From positions 298,047 through 362,046 of the forward strand of contig NZ_JAMQOJ010000007.1 in assembly GCF_031626495.1 (NCBI RefSeq): a DNA stretch of 64,000 bases, in the 5' to 3' direction. This stretch comes from Natrinema sp031626495. Its GTDB lineage: Archaea; Halobacteriota; Halobacteria; Halobacteriales; Natrialbaceae. Below the pieces are notes generated by a model, which had not been told where the DNA came from, did no database searches, and saw only the letters and a list, made by a program, of their open reading frames with translations. Each line of letters opens with the position of its first letter. The stretch's first letter is position 1. A program made the position numbers and the translations under genes. Below are positions 27,046 through 37,700 of this stretch, one piece after another.

Positions 27046-28230
27046 ATGTGGGAACTCGGCCCCGATGCGGACGAACCGGAGTGGAAAACCGTCGAAACGC
27101 CCTTTTCGAACGATCTCTTCGAAGTCGTAAGCACCGTCGCCGGCCCCTACGCGATCGGTGATGGCGGCGTCATCGTCGCCAATCGCGGCAACGGCTGGGA
27201 GACGATCGTCGAGGACGGCCCGAACGTCAGAAGCAACCAGCTCCGCGGAATGGACGTCACCGACGACGGCCGCCGGATCTGGTTCGCCGGCTCGAGCGGT
27301 GCGATCGGCTGCTACGACATCGAGACGCGCCGGAAGTTCGACTACTCCTATCCCAAGGAGATGACGAGCACGTGGGAGGGGCTCGCCGTCTCCGGCGAGA
27401 CCGGCGACGAGAAACTCCTCGTCGCGAACGGCTCCGGGGAGATCCTTCCCGTCACGGTCCACGGCTTCGACGTGAACTGGGGCGTGACGAGCAAGCCTAA
27501 CGATCAGGGATCGAAAGTCGCCGGGCTCGCGGCCTCGCCCAACGGCTACGGCTACGCCGTCGATACGAGCGGGAACGCGTTCAAGACCACGGAAGACGAC
27601 GGCTGGGAAGGCATCGGCATCGTCAACGCGCAGGTGAAATTCTACGACGTCTGGGCGGGCGAGAACGAACGCGTCTACGTCGCCGCCGGCGACGGCCGCG
27701 TCTACCGGTACGACGACTCGTACCAGAGCTGGACACCGATTCGGGTCGGCGAGAAGTCGCTCCGCGCCTTCGACAAGTACGGCGATCAGCTGGTCGCCCT
27801 CGGTGACGCCGGCGCCTTCTACCAGCGCATCGACGGCGGCGAACGGTGGGAGAAACGACACACGCCGACCGAGAGCGTTCTCAACGACGTCGCGCTGGGG
27901 GAGCCGGACGTCGCGGTCGGCAAGAGCGGCCTCGTCATCGAACGCCCCCGCGGCGCACCCCGCGACGCGCGGTCCAGCGCCGACGGTGACAACTTCGACG
28001 GCCGCGGCGAGAGCTACGATCCGAGCGACGCCGACACCGAGGGCACCGACGCGGACTCGAGCAACGGGGCCGGCTCCGAGTCCGCGGACGGGACGAGCGA
28101 GGCCGGGACCGGCGACGGGTCCGGGGGCTCCGGATCCGTCGCTACCGGCGATTCGAGCGGGTCGCCGTCGGACGGCAGCACGAACGAATCCGGATCTGAC
28201 GGCGACTCGAGCAGTTCTTCGGACGCGTAA
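27046..28230 (+). CDS. Beta-propeller protein with low-complexity Ser/Gly/Asp tail
   Basis: This 394-residue protein has propeller-type repeats over about residues 1-300, such as NQLRGMDVTDDGRRIWFAGSSGAIGCYD and YGYAVDTSGNAFKTTEDDGWEGIG. A highly acidic Ser/Gly/Thr/Asp tail follows (about 310-394). It has no signal peptide. A TATA-like ctatttatcc lies about 26-35 nt upstream, so the message is probably nearly leaderless. The convergent gene at 28243 encodes a clear paralogue without the tail. The function is unknown; similar proteins form a haloarchaeal family. Confidence 0.8.
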   Translation: MWELGPDADEPEWKTVETPFSNDLFEVVSTVAGPYAIGDGGVIVANRGNGWETIVEDGPNVRSNQLRGMDVTDDGRRIWFAGSSGAIGCYDIETRRKFDYSYPKEMTSTWEGLAVSGETGDEKLLVANGSGEILPVTVHGFDVNWGVTSKPNDQGSKVAGLAASPNGYGYAVDTSGNAFKTTEDDGWEGIGIVNAQVKFYDVWAGENERVYVAAGDGRVYRYDDSYQSWTPIRVGEKSLRAFDKYGDQLVALGDAGAFYQRIDGGERWEKRHTPTESVLNDVALGEPDVAVGKSGLVIERPRGAPRDARSSADGDNFDGRGESYDPSDADTEGTDADSSNGAGSESADGTSEAGTGDGSGGSGSVATGDSSGSPSDGSTNESGSDGDSSSSSDA

Positions 28231-28242
28231 CCGAGGGCCGGA

Positions 28243-29142
28243 TCACTCGGCCGTCGACTCGAGGACGAGCCCGTTTTCGCAGACGGCGACGTGCGGTGAG
28301 CCGGCGAGAACGCCGTGGACCGTCGCCGTGCCGTCCCAGTCCGTTTCGCGCCGCGTCCCGCGTTCGCGAACGCGAAGCAAGCCGCCTTCTCGGCCGACCA
28401 GCCGCGTCGATCCGTCTACGTCCAGACACTCGATCCCGGCGTCACCGAGCGAATGCGGGGTCCAGCCGCCGGTCTCGTCGCGTTCGTAGAAGCGGCCGTT
28501 ACCGCCACCGACGACGAGCGTCGACGCCGACGCGGCGGCCGCGTAGAGACTGTCCTCCGCGTCGGCGATACCGATCCGATCCCGGCCCGACGGCGTCGTC
28601 TTCCAGACGGCTCCGTTGCCGTCGACGCCGTAGCCGTACCCCGATTCGTCGGCCGAAAGCGCCGTGATCGCGGTTCCGTCAGCGGGGGTCGTCCGCCGAT
28701 CCCACGCCGGGTTCTCTCCGTCGACGGTGCCGGGGAGGGCGACGCCGTTGCCGTCGGCCAACAGGAGCTTTTCCGAGGCGCGGTCGTCCGAGACCGCCAG
28801 CGCGTGAAACGTCACGTCCATACCGTCGGGCCTCGAGCAATCGACTCGGCGGCCGCTCTCGAGGTCGAAGTAGCCGACCGCACCGCCCGTTCCGCAGAAC
28901 CAGATTCGGCGGCCGTCGTCGGTGGCCGCGACCGCGCGAAGCGTCTCGCCCCGTGCACCGGGGCCGTCCGGCACGATGATTCCCCAGGAGCCGTCGGCCG
29001 CACGACCGACGACCGTTCCGCCGTCGCCGACGGCACAGGGTCCGTTGGCCGTGCCAATCACGTCGTAGACGGTCCCCTCGGCCGGCGCGTCGACGGCCGT
29101 CCACACGAGCGGTTCGTCCCCATCGTCCTCGAAGTTCCACAT
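28243..29142 (-). CDS. Beta-propeller protein, paralogue of the convergent 27046 gene
   Basis: From ATG 29142 (MWNFEDDGDEPLVWTAVD) this 299-residue protein aligns from end to end with the neighbour encoded at 27046: both have DDGRRIWF, GAIG/GAVG-Y-D/F and SGYGYGVDGNGAVWKTT/NGYGYAVDTSGNAFKTT. It lacks the low-complexity tail. The two genes are convergent with only 12 nt between the stops, so they represent an inverted duplication that has diverged widely. The function is unknown. Confidence 0.78.
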   Translation of the reverse strand: MWNFEDDGDEPLVWTAVDAPAEGTVYDVIGTANGPCAVGDGGTVVGRAADGSWGIIVPDGPGARGETLRAVAATDDGRRIWFCGTGGAVGYFDLESGRRVDCSRPDGMDVTFHALAVSDDRASEKLLLADGNGVALPGTVDGENPAWDRRTTPADGTAITALSADESGYGYGVDGNGAVWKTTPSGRDRIGIADAEDSLYAAAASASTLVVGGGNGRFYERDETGGWTPHSLGDAGIECLDVDGSTRLVGREGGLLRVRERGTRRETDWDGTATVHGVLAGSPHVAVCENGLVLESTAE

Positions 29143-29319
29143 AGCCCCCGTTGGCACTCACCACGCAAGAGGCCCGGACATCACTCGGATCGTCTAGGTG
29201 TCCGCCAGCGGGCAGCGTCCTCGTGCGCAGCGTCGACATCCCCCGGGAGCGCGACGACGCGCTCGACGCGAGCGCCGACGATCCTCCAGATTTAAGTATT
29301 CTCGAGAGAATACCGGTGT

Positions 29320-29808
29320 GTGACTGAACGCATAGAAGGTCGGCCGAGCGAGGGGACCGTCGACGCGCCCCGCCGCGACGAATCCGTCGTCGGATCCCAG
29401 CGAACCCTCCACGTCGGGCGGGATCGCCCGATCCGGATCAGCGCTGGCCACCGGATACAGCACCACGACGGCAAGTGTTCGCGGCCCCACGGCCACAACT
29501 ACGAGGTCGCCGTTTCCGTCTCCGGCCGCCTGACCGAGGAGGGATGGATCGCCGACAAGGGTGATATTACCGAGGTAATAGACGAGTGGGATCACATGTT
29601 CCTACTCGAGGCCGGCGATCCGCTGATCGAAGCCTTCGAAGCGGCCGGCGACGACGACGCGCTCGTCGTTCTCGAGCATCCGCCGACGGCCGAGGTGATG
29701 AGCGTCGTCCTCGAGCGGAAACTCGCGGCCGCCCTCCCCGAAACGGTCACGGACGTGTCCGTCCAGGTGAGCGAAACGAGCGAACTCTGCGGGGGCGGCG
29801 AGATCTGA
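29320..29808 (+). CDS. queD: 6-carboxytetrahydropterin synthase (QueD) for 7-deazaguanine
   Basis: This 162-residue protein has the zinc-binding His residues of the 6-pyruvoyl-tetrahydropterin synthase family: SAGHRIQHHDGKCSRPHGHNYEV. In it, the Cys precedes the HGHNY motif, as in QueD. The enzyme converts 7,8-dihydroneopterin triphosphate to 6-carboxytetrahydropterin. In archaea the pathway leads to preQ0, the precursor of archaeosine in tRNA. The GTG start at 29320 lies about 29 nt after a TATA-like tttaagtatt, so transcription probably begins at the start codon. queE follows after one nucleotide. Confidence 0.92.
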   Translation: MTERIEGRPSEGTVDAPRRDESVVGSQRTLHVGRDRPIRISAGHRIQHHDGKCSRPHGHNYEVAVSVSGRLTEEGWIADKGDITEVIDEWDHMFLLEAGDPLIEAFEAAGDDDALVVLEHPPTAEVMSVVLERKLAAALPETVTDVSVQVSETSELCGGGEI

Positions 29809-29809
29809 G

Positions 29810-30592
29810 ATGCCGGTTTCCGATTCGGTCGACCTCGGATCCGAGTCCGATTCGAGCGCCGAGGACGCGCCCGACGGCCTGCCGATCAACGAACTGTTCT
29901 CCTCGCTGCAGGGCGAGGGGATCCTCGCGGGCGTTCCGTCGACCTTCGTCCGCACGAGCGGCTGCAACCTCCGCTGCTGGTTCTGCGACTCCTATCACAC
30001 CTCCTGGGAGCCGACCCACGCGTGGCTCGGGCTCGAGGAACTCCTCGCCGAGATCGAGGCCCACGACGCCGACCACGTCGTGCTCACCGGCGGCGAACCT
30101 CTGATCCACGAGGAGAGCGTCGCGTTGCTCGAGGCACTCGACGACCGGGGGTATCATACCACCGTCGAGACGAACGGGACGATCTATCGGGACGCGCCGA
30201 TCGACCTCGCCTCGATCAGCCCGAAGTTAGAGAGCAGCACGCCGACGGCCGAGCGCGATCCCAAGGGAGATGGCGAGTGGGCACAACGCCACGAACGCGA
30301 CCGGATCGATCTCGAGACGCTCGCTCGGCTGGTCGAGGACTACGAGTTCCAGCTGAAGTTCGTCGTCACCGACGGCGACGACATGCCGGAGATTCTCGAT
30401 CTCCTCGCGGCCCTTCGAGGGGCCGCTGCCGCGCCGATCCGCGACGACGACGTGCTCCTGATGCCCGAGGGGGCGACCCGCGAACGCCTCGCCGAGACCC
30501 GAACGCGGGTCGCCGACCTCGCGATGGAGCACGGTTTCCGATACACGCCGCGACTGCACGTCGACCTCTGGAACGACGCGCCCGAAACGTGA
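29810..30592 (+). CDS. queE: 7-carboxy-7-deazaguanine synthase (QueE), radical SAM
   Basis: This 260-residue protein has the radical-SAM cluster motif CNLRCWFCDSYHTSWEP (CxxxCxxC), preceded by INELFSSLQGEG, the classic QueE start. It turns 6-carboxytetrahydropterin into 7-carboxy-7-deazaguanine. TGGEPLIHEE follows in the expected SAM-binding place. The start at 29810 lies one nucleotide after the queD stop, which implies an operon. An N-terminal acidic extension of about 25 residues precedes the domain. Confidence 0.93.
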   Translation: MPVSDSVDLGSESDSSAEDAPDGLPINELFSSLQGEGILAGVPSTFVRTSGCNLRCWFCDSYHTSWEPTHAWLGLEELLAEIEAHDADHVVLTGGEPLIHEESVALLEALDDRGYHTTVETNGTIYRDAPIDLASISPKLESSTPTAERDPKGDGEWAQRHERDRIDLETLARLVEDYEFQLKFVVTDGDDMPEILDLLAALRGAAAAPIRDDDVLLMPEGATRERLAETRTRVADLAMEHGFRYTPRLHVDLWNDAPET

Positions 30593-30606
30593 TTCAGTAG
30601 CTGCAT

Positions 30607-31341
30607 ATGACACCACCCACCGACTCACCGACCGACGAATCGACCGCGAAACGCGCCGTCGTCCTCCTCTCCGGGGGCATGGACAGCGCCACCGCCGCCG
30701 CCGAGGCCCGCGACCGCGGCTACGAGATCTACGCGCTCCACACCTCTTACGGGCAGCGGACCGAAGACCGCGAACTCGAGTGCGCCCGCCGCCTCGCCAC
30801 CGAATTCGACGCGGCCGACTTTCTGCAAATCGAGACCGGCCACCTCGCGGCGATCGGCGCCTCGAGCCTGACCGACGACGAGATGGAGGTCGCGGCCGCC
30901 GACCTAGAGAGCGACGAGATCCCGACCTCCTATGTCCCGTTCAGGAACGCGAACCTGCTCGCGATGGCGGTCTCATACGCTGAGGCAAACGACTGCGAGG
31001 CGGTCTTCATCGGGGCCCACAGCGAGGACTTCTCGGGCTATCCCGACTGCCGACCCGAATTCTTCGAGGCCTTCGAGAACGTCGTCGACGTGGGGACGAA
31101 ACCCGAGACCGACGTTTCGATCGAAGCGCCGTTCGTCGACTGGTCGAAGACCGACATCGCCGAGCGCGGCGTCGAACTCGCGGTCCCCTACGAGCACACC
31201 TGGAGCTGCTACCGGGAGAACGAACCGGCCTGTGGCACCTGCGACGCCTGCGCCTTCCGGCTACAGGCGTTCCGGAACGTCGGCGTCCGCGACCCGATCG
31301 AGTACGCAGAGCGGCCGTCGTACGCCGACGGCGAGCCGTAG
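30607..31341 (+). CDS. queC: 7-cyano-7-deazaguanine synthase (QueC)
   Basis: This 244-residue protein has the PP-loop VVLLSGGMDSATAAAEARDRGYEIYALHTSYGQRT and a C-terminal zinc site (CYRENEPACGTCDACAFR). It adenylates the carboxylate of 7-carboxy-7-deazaguanine and uses ammonia to make the nitrile preQ0. It is the third gene of the queD-queE-queC set, 14 nt after queE. In archaea preQ0 is inserted into tRNA by archaeosine transglycosylase, which is not in this window. Confidence 0.95.
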   Translation: MTPPTDSPTDESTAKRAVVLLSGGMDSATAAAEARDRGYEIYALHTSYGQRTEDRELECARRLATEFDAADFLQIETGHLAAIGASSLTDDEMEVAAADLESDEIPTSYVPFRNANLLAMAVSYAEANDCEAVFIGAHSEDFSGYPDCRPEFFEAFENVVDVGTKPETDVSIEAPFVDWSKTDIAERGVELAVPYEHTWSCYRENEPACGTCDACAFRLQAFRNVGVRDPIEYAERPSYADGEP

Positions 31342-31388
31342 AATCCTTAACAAACAGACACGTCGTACCGACGGGTGGTGCCCTCCCG

Positions 31389-31871
31389 ATGCGACACTGG
31401 TTCCGAGACGACGGCGGAGACTGGCAGTTTCCGGACGGGCGTCGCGGCGAGTTCGTGGTCTTGCTCGTCGCACTACCCGTCTACGGTTGGCTCGTCCACG
31501 CCGACACGGGATTACCTCGTCCGACCGATCATCCGTGGCTGGTGCTCCTCGGCGCGTGCTGTGGCTTGCTGTACGCGACGTACTATCGAGACGCCATCAC
31601 CGAGCGCGTTCCGGACTGGGCCAGCGGCGGGCAACTTCTCTCGCTGTTACTCGGCGGATTCGGGCTCAACGTCCTGAAATTCGTCCATCTCACCGATCCG
31701 GTCGGGCTGTTCGTCTTCGTCGGGGGCTGGACGATCCTCTGTATCTACGCGGTCCGGCTCTGTTCGCCGGTTCATAGGGGCCTCGAGCCGCCCCGACGCG
31801 GCGCGGATACGCCGCCGGCGATCGACACGGTGGAGACGGGGCCACCGGCCGACGCGAACGGGAGCGGGTGA
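31389..31871 (+). CDS. Hypothetical membrane protein
   Basis: This 160-residue protein has about four hydrophobic helices between residues 20 and 120 and a polar, Pro/Asp-rich tail. I do not recognise the family. It lies 47 nt after queC on the same strand and may be transcribed with it, though no role in deazaguanine synthesis is suggested by the sequence. The start is ATG 31389. Confidence 0.6.
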   Translation: MRHWFRDDGGDWQFPDGRRGEFVVLLVALPVYGWLVHADTGLPRPTDHPWLVLLGACCGLLYATYYRDAITERVPDWASGGQLLSLLLGGFGLNVLKFVHLTDPVGLFVFVGGWTILCIYAVRLCSPVHRGLEPPRRGADTPPAIDTVETGPPADANGSG

Positions 31872-31909
31872 CGAGTGCGTTCGGGACACCGCCGACTCGA
31901 GTCCGTCGA

Positions 31910-33226
31910 TCACTGCTCGGTGGCCGTTCGTCGACGGAGCCACTCGAGGAGGAGCGCGCCGCCTGCGACGCTCGTCCCGGCGGTGAACCCGGGCGACGCC
32001 TCGCCGTCGCCACCGCCGTCGCCTGGCTCGTCGCCCTCGGCTCTGATCGCGACGAGGGAGTCGCCGCTCGCGTAGACGGTGTCGTCCACGACCGCGAGTT
32101 GACGCGGCGTCGCGTCGGTGTCGACGCGCCACTGGCGGCTCCCGTCGGCTCGGTCGAGGGCGGCCACGCCGGCCGCGTCACCTACTTTCTCCAGCCCCGC
32201 GTAGACGGCTTCGGAGCCCACGACCGCGGACGCGATCGAACCGACGTCGGCAGACGGCTGCCAGACGGGGTCGCCGGTCGGCTCGTAGCCGGCGACGGTC
32301 GACCGGTCGGCGGCACCGCTCCCGGTCACGGCGTACACGCGGTCGTCGGTGAGGACGTCGAGCGAACGGACGGGAACCGACGAGCTGCGCTCGCCGGTTT
32401 CGGCGTCGTAGATCGTCACCGTGTCGTCTCTGACGACGGCGACGACGCCGTCGGCAGCGATCGGACGGCCGGAGAACGTGCTCGACCGCCAGTCGTCGAC
32501 CGCGTCCGTCCACCGCTCGGCCCCCGTTTCGACCCCTCGAGCGAACAGCCGATTGTTGCTCACGGCGAAAACGGTCCCGTTCGCGACGGCGACGGGCTCT
32601 CGTTGCAGGGGATCCCCTCGTTTCTGCCCGTCCTCGGTCGTCATCGGCTCCGGATCGAACCGCCACCGTCGCTCGCCGCTGCGTGCCTCGAGCGCGTACA
32701 GGACTTTATCGGCGACGACGAACACCAGTCCGTTCGCGACGACGGGTACCTGATTCGTCTCGTAACCGAGTTCGTTCTCCCGCCAGCGGAGGTCACCGGT
32801 CGCGGCGTCGAGCGCGACCACGTCCGGATCCCGTTCCCTCGTCGTGACGAACACCGTCTCGTTGGCCACCGCCGGCGATCCGGCGACGGCCGCCGCCTCT
32901 CCGCTCGCAGTCGAGATCTCGGTTTCCCACTCGGGCGACCCGTCCGTCGCGTCGATCGCGTGTACCGACCCGTCGTCGGTCGCGAGGTACGCCGTCCCGT
33001 CGACGACGGCGAACCGACCGCCGTGGTCGTACGTCCAGGCGACAGCGACCGGCGACTTCGGTCCGGTCGCGTCCGGAACGAAGCCCGTGTTTCCCGGATC
33101 GCCGCGGACCGACGACCAGCCGCCGGCGCCGTCCCCCGATTTCGCGGCCGCTCCCGCCCCGGTCACCGCACCTGTCCCGATCGCGACCGCGGTCCGCAAC
33201 ACGTTCCGTCTCGCGTACTCGCTCAT
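31910..33226 (-). CDS. PQQ-type beta-propeller protein with Tat-like signal
   Basis: From ATG 33226 this 438-residue protein begins MSEYARRNVLRTAVAIGTGAVTGAGAAA, a twin-arginine-type signal with an ARRNVLR motif. The mature part begins SSVRGDPGNTGFVPDATGP, then propeller blades such as GTAYLATDDGSVHAIDATDGSPEWET and VYALEARSGERRW-like repeats. The C-terminus (GFTAGTSVAGGALLLEWLRRR) is a hydrophobic stretch with arginines and could be a membrane anchor. The longer frame from 33577 is rejected because it lacks protein-like sequence before this signal. No catalytic residues of a quinoprotein dehydrogenase were seen. Confidence 0.8.
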   Translation of the reverse strand: MSEYARRNVLRTAVAIGTGAVTGAGAAAKSGDGAGGWSSVRGDPGNTGFVPDATGPKSPVAVAWTYDHGGRFAVVDGTAYLATDDGSVHAIDATDGSPEWETEISTASGEAAAVAGSPAVANETVFVTTRERDPDVVALDAATGDLRWRENELGYETNQVPVVANGLVFVVADKVLYALEARSGERRWRFDPEPMTTEDGQKRGDPLQREPVAVANGTVFAVSNNRLFARGVETGAERWTDAVDDWRSSTFSGRPIAADGVVAVVRDDTVTIYDAETGERSSSVPVRSLDVLTDDRVYAVTGSGAADRSTVAGYEPTGDPVWQPSADVGSIASAVVGSEAVYAGLEKVGDAAGVAALDRADGSRQWRVDTDATPRQLAVVDDTVYASGDSLVAIRAEGDEPGDGGGDGEASPGFTAGTSVAGGALLLEWLRRRTATEQ

Positions 33227-33368
33227 GTTCGCTTCGGCCAGTCGCCGTCGATCGCCGTTACTATCGGTTCGGTAATACCGTCCCGGCCGGAAAACGCGAG
33301 AGAGCGATCGGTTCGCCCAGTGAAACGGTGTCCGAGAAACGAGTCCTCCGCCGGCTATCGACCCGTAT

Positions 33369-34595
33369 TCACCACGCCGCCTCGAGGATGCCCTCGATCT
33401 CCTCGACGGTCGGGTCCAGCCCCGGCGGCGCGTTCGCCATGAACGCGTCGTCGAGGACCGCTTGCGCCACGTCGGAAAACTCGCTCTTCTCGGGGCCGTC
33501 GACGTCCCGAAGCCGCGTGGGGAGGCCGAGCGCGTCCCGGATCTCCGCGACCGCTTCGACGACTGCCGCCGGCCCATCCGCGGCCTCGCCGACGCCGAGT
33601 GCGTCCGCGAGCATCCCCGCCCGGGCGTCCACGTCCTCCTGGTCGAACAGGTACTCGAGGACGTGCGGGACGACGATAGCGTGGGCAGCCCCCTGCTGGA
33701 GGTCGCCGGTCCGCGTCAGCCCGTGGCCGAATGCGTGGACGATCGAGGCCGTCGTCTCACCGGGTCGGGAGATCCCGTACTGGACGAGGACGATCCCCTC
33801 GAGGATCGTCTCAAACGTCTCAGTGTCGCGGTCGCCGTCGCCGAACGCGCGGAAGCCGTCCTCGAGTTTCTCGAGGCCGTGGCGGGCCGTCGCGTCGGTG
33901 ATCGGCGTCGCGTTGCCGGCGTAGAGCGTCTCGATGCCCTTGTCGAAGCCGTTCATCGCCGAGCCCGCGAGGATCGCGTCGGGCGTGGTCGCGACGAGTT
34001 CCGGATCGTAGAACGCGGCCGCGGCCATCAGCCCCGGATCGGAGATGCCGCCGCCGAGTTCCGCCTCGACCGGGCTCGAGTCGGGCGCGGCGGTGACGCC
34101 GGCGACCATCGAGAGGTCGGCACCGGCGAGCGTCGTCGGGACCGTCACGATCGGTATCAGCCCCTCGTCGGGGACCGAAATCGTCCCCCGCTCGGCGAAC
34201 TCCGCGGCCACGTCCTCGTGCGACCGATCGCCCGCCGCGAGGACGCTGATCACCGCCGCGACGTCGAGGCTGCTGCCGCCGCCGAGGCTGACGAGCACGT
34301 CCGCGTCGGCCGCCTCGAGCGCCTCGCGGCCGTCGACCGCCGTCGCGAGGCGTTTCTTCGGCGTCGTCTCGTCGAAAACGCCGGCCAGTCGGTCCCCCAG
34401 CCCCTCCCTGACAGGGTCGATCACTTCGGGCGTGCTGCCGACGGTCGATCCACAGACGATCAGCGCGCGCTCGAGTCCCCGTCGCTCGAGTTCGGTCTCG
34501 AGGTCGTCGACGCAGTTCGATCCGAATCGGATCGTCGACGGGTGGTACTCGAACCGAAACGGCGCGTCGCGCTCCCCCGCGGGAGATCGTGTCAT
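33369..34595 (-). CDS. Iron-containing alcohol dehydrogenase family protein
   Basis: From ATG 34595 this 408-residue protein starts with FEYHPSTIRFGSNCVDDLETEL and has VLVSLGGGSSLDVAAVISVLA, the NAD-binding glycine motif of the type III ADH family. The metal region has ASIVHAFGHGLTR and AHAIVVPHVLEYL, where His residues coordinate iron or zinc. The substrate is unknown; the family includes alcohol, glycerol and maleylacetate-type reductases. A longer start at 34718 has no family-like sequence and is rejected. Confidence 0.87.
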   Translation of the reverse strand: MTRSPAGERDAPFRFEYHPSTIRFGSNCVDDLETELERRGLERALIVCGSTVGSTPEVIDPVREGLGDRLAGVFDETTPKKRLATAVDGREALEAADADVLVSLGGGSSLDVAAVISVLAAGDRSHEDVAAEFAERGTISVPDEGLIPIVTVPTTLAGADLSMVAGVTAAPDSSPVEAELGGGISDPGLMAAAAFYDPELVATTPDAILAGSAMNGFDKGIETLYAGNATPITDATARHGLEKLEDGFRAFGDGDRDTETFETILEGIVLVQYGISRPGETTASIVHAFGHGLTRTGDLQQGAAHAIVVPHVLEYLFDQEDVDARAGMLADALGVGEAADGPAAVVEAVAEIRDALGLPTRLRDVDGPEKSEFSDVAQAVLDDAFMANAPPGLDPTVEEIEGILEAAW

Positions 34596-34743
34596 GGAGG
34601 ACCGTACGCCCGGATCGCTGTTAAAAGCGAGAGTCCCGGCCGGCTGGGGTGGTCTTCGGCGATCGGTCGCTCGAGTCGAACCGCTCGGAGCGGATCCGAT
34701 CGTCTCGCCCGGCACCAAGTGACCTACCCGTTACTGGCCGAAT

Positions 34744-37700
34744 TCACGCGGCGGGGTCTGCAGCGGACAGCGTGAACGAGAACGTCGATCCCTCGCCGGG
34801 CGCGGACTCGAGCCAGATCTCGCCGCCGTGGCGCTCGACGATGCGCTCACAGAGTGCGAGACCGATGCCGGTCCCGTCGTACGTCTCGCGGCTGTGGAGC
34901 CGCTGGAACACCTCGAAGACGCTGTCCTGGTTTTCGGGAGGGATGCCGATGCCTTCGTCGTGGACCGAGACCACGTACTCGTCGCCGCGTCGCTCGGCGT
35001 CGACGTGGACACGCGGCGGCTCGTCGCCGCTGTATTCGAGCGCGTTCGACAGCAGGTTCTGCAGGACCTGCCGGAGCTGACTGGCGTCACCCTCGACGCG
35101 AGGCAGCCGTTCGGTCGTGATCTCGGCGTTCGTCTCCTGAATCTGGAGTTGCAAATCCTCGATCACGTCTTCGAGGACGGCATCGAGGTCGATCGGCTCG
35201 AGGGGCTGGCCCCGCGTTTCGACGCGGGAGTACTCGAGGAGCGCGTCGATCATCTCGCGCATGCGCTCGGCCCCGTCGACGGCGTACTCGAGGAACTCCT
35301 CGCCGTCCGCGTCGAGCTCGTCGGCGTACCGGCCCTCGATCAGTTGCAGGTAGCTCGAGACCATCCGCAGGGGCTCCTGCAGGTCGTGGGAGGCCGCGTA
35401 GGCGAACTGTTCGAGCCGTTTATTGGACTCCTCGAGCTGTGCGATCGTCTCCTCGAGTTTGCGCTGGTTCGCCTTGCGCTCGGTGATGTCCTGCGCCATC
35501 GTCACGCCGGCGAAGACGTCGCCTCTGTTGTCGGTGACCGGGACAGCGTGCAACACCCATTCGCGGCCGGCGTACGTGAGCTCGACCGACCGTTCTTCGC
35601 CGTTCAACGCGGCCTGAAACGCCGGCTGGAGCGTGTCGGCGACCTCGTCGGGCCAGACCTCGTCGAACGTCCGTCCCTCGAGATCCGCGGGCTCGACCGG
35701 GATTCGGTCGAAGCCCTGGCCCGCGGCCAGCGTGTACTCGAGGTCGTGGTCGAACAGCGTGACGAGCCCGTTCGGGAAGTACTCCGCGATGGTCCGGTAG
35801 CGCTGCTCGGACTCCTCGAGTTCGCGTTCGCGTTTCTTGCGCTCGGTGATGTCGCGATCGGAGACGACGATCGAGACGACCCCGCCGTCGTCGTTCGTCA
35901 CCGGTCTGAAGACGCCGTTTAACGTGTACTGTTCACCGCCAGGCCGGGTGAGATCGGCCTCGAAGTCGACGTACTCGCCGGCCGCCGCGCGCTCGGTCCA
36001 CTCCCTGACGTCGTCTCGGATGCCATCGCCCTCGCCCCACCAGGGCGTCTCCCAGAACGGTTCGCCGGTCACCGCGTCGAGGTCGGCGTCGACGTACTCC
36101 ATCGCTGTCCCGTTGATGTCGAGCACCGTCCCGTCGGGCTCGAGGAGGCCGACGAGGATGTTCGGGTCCTCGAAAATCGCCTCGAACCGCCGCTCGGTCC
36201 GCTCGAGTTCCCGTTCTCGTTCCCGGCGTTCGGTCACGTCTCGGAAGTACACCGAGATGCCGGTCTCGGAGGGATAGAGGTTCGCTTCGACCCGGAAGTC
36301 GAGCGTGTCGTAGTAGAGTTCGTAGCTGGTCTGTTTCTGTTCTTCCAGGGCCGTGTGGAAGGCGTCCCAGATCTCGTCGATCTCTGCCGCAGAGGGGAAG
36401 ACGTCCCAGAGTTTCTCTCCGAGCAGTTCCTCCTCGGAGTGCTGGAGGAGTTCCGCCGCGCGCTCGTTGACGTGCGTGAACCTGAACTCGTCGTCGACCG
36501 CGTAGAACGCGTCGGAGATTCGCCCGAGGATGCGCTGGAGTTCGCTCTCGAGTTCCTGCTCGCGTTGCCGCCGGCCGGTCATGTCACGAGTCACCTTCAG
36601 ATAGCCCCGGTGGTTCCCGTCGTCGTCCCGCACTGCGGTGATCGTGACGTTCGCCCAGAATCGAGTGCCGTCCTTCCGGAGCCGCCACCCCTCGTCCTCG
36701 GTGGAGCCGTGCTCGGTTGCGGCCCTGAGATTGCGCTCGGGGACGCCGGCCCGCCGATCCGCCTCGGTGTAGAACGTCGAGAAGTGCTCGCCGACGATCT
36801 CCTCGCGGTCGTAGCCCTTGATGCGCTCTGCACCCTTGTTCCAGCTGGTGACGCGTCCCTCGGAATCGAGTCGGAAAATCGCGTACTCCTCGACGGCGTC
36901 GACCAGCGACTGAAACGCCTCCTGGCTCTCCTGCAAGGCGCCTTCCGACCGCTTTCGGTCGGTGATATCGTAGTAGAGTTCGATCCGACCGCCGGCGTAC
37001 TGCCCCGAGGTAATCGGTTTGCTCTGATACTCGAGCCACCGTTCCTCTCGGTCGCCGTCCGCGGCGACCCGACACTCGAGACGGTCGATGTACTCGCCCT
37101 CGTCGTACGCCGTCAGGACGGTGTCGGTGAACGAGTCGGGCTCGGCGAACGTCCCCCGCAGGTAGTCGTCGATCACGGTCCGCTTGTCCCGGCCGACGAC
37201 CGCTTCGCGGTCGAGCCCGAGGTACTCCTCGATCGTCTCGTCGAGCCACCTGACGTCGAAGTGCTCGTCGAGGACGAGGACGCCGATGTTGGCCTCGTCC
37301 AATACGTCGGTGATCGACTCGTAAGACGGCTGCGCCGACTCGAGCGTGTTCGCTTGCGGCGTCTCCGAACGGGCTCGCGCGACGCCGATCGTCCCCCGTA
37401 ATTCGTCGCCGTCGACAAGTGGGGTGATCCGAAGTTCGCAAGGAACCGTGTCGCCGTCGGCGGTTCGGACGCCGAGTTCGAAGGGCGAAATCTCGTCGGT
37501 TCTCGCCGCGACGTAGTCGTGTAGTTCGGCTTCGATCGTTTCGATATCGGTCCCATCCAGCAGGAGAGAAACGTGTTCGCCGCGAAGTTCGCTTCGGGAG
37601 TACCCCGTCAGCTCGGCGATCGCCTCGTTGACCGCGACGAAGTTCCCGTCGGCGTCGAGCTGATAGAGCCCGTCGTCGATGGCCCCGACCAGCGTCCGAT

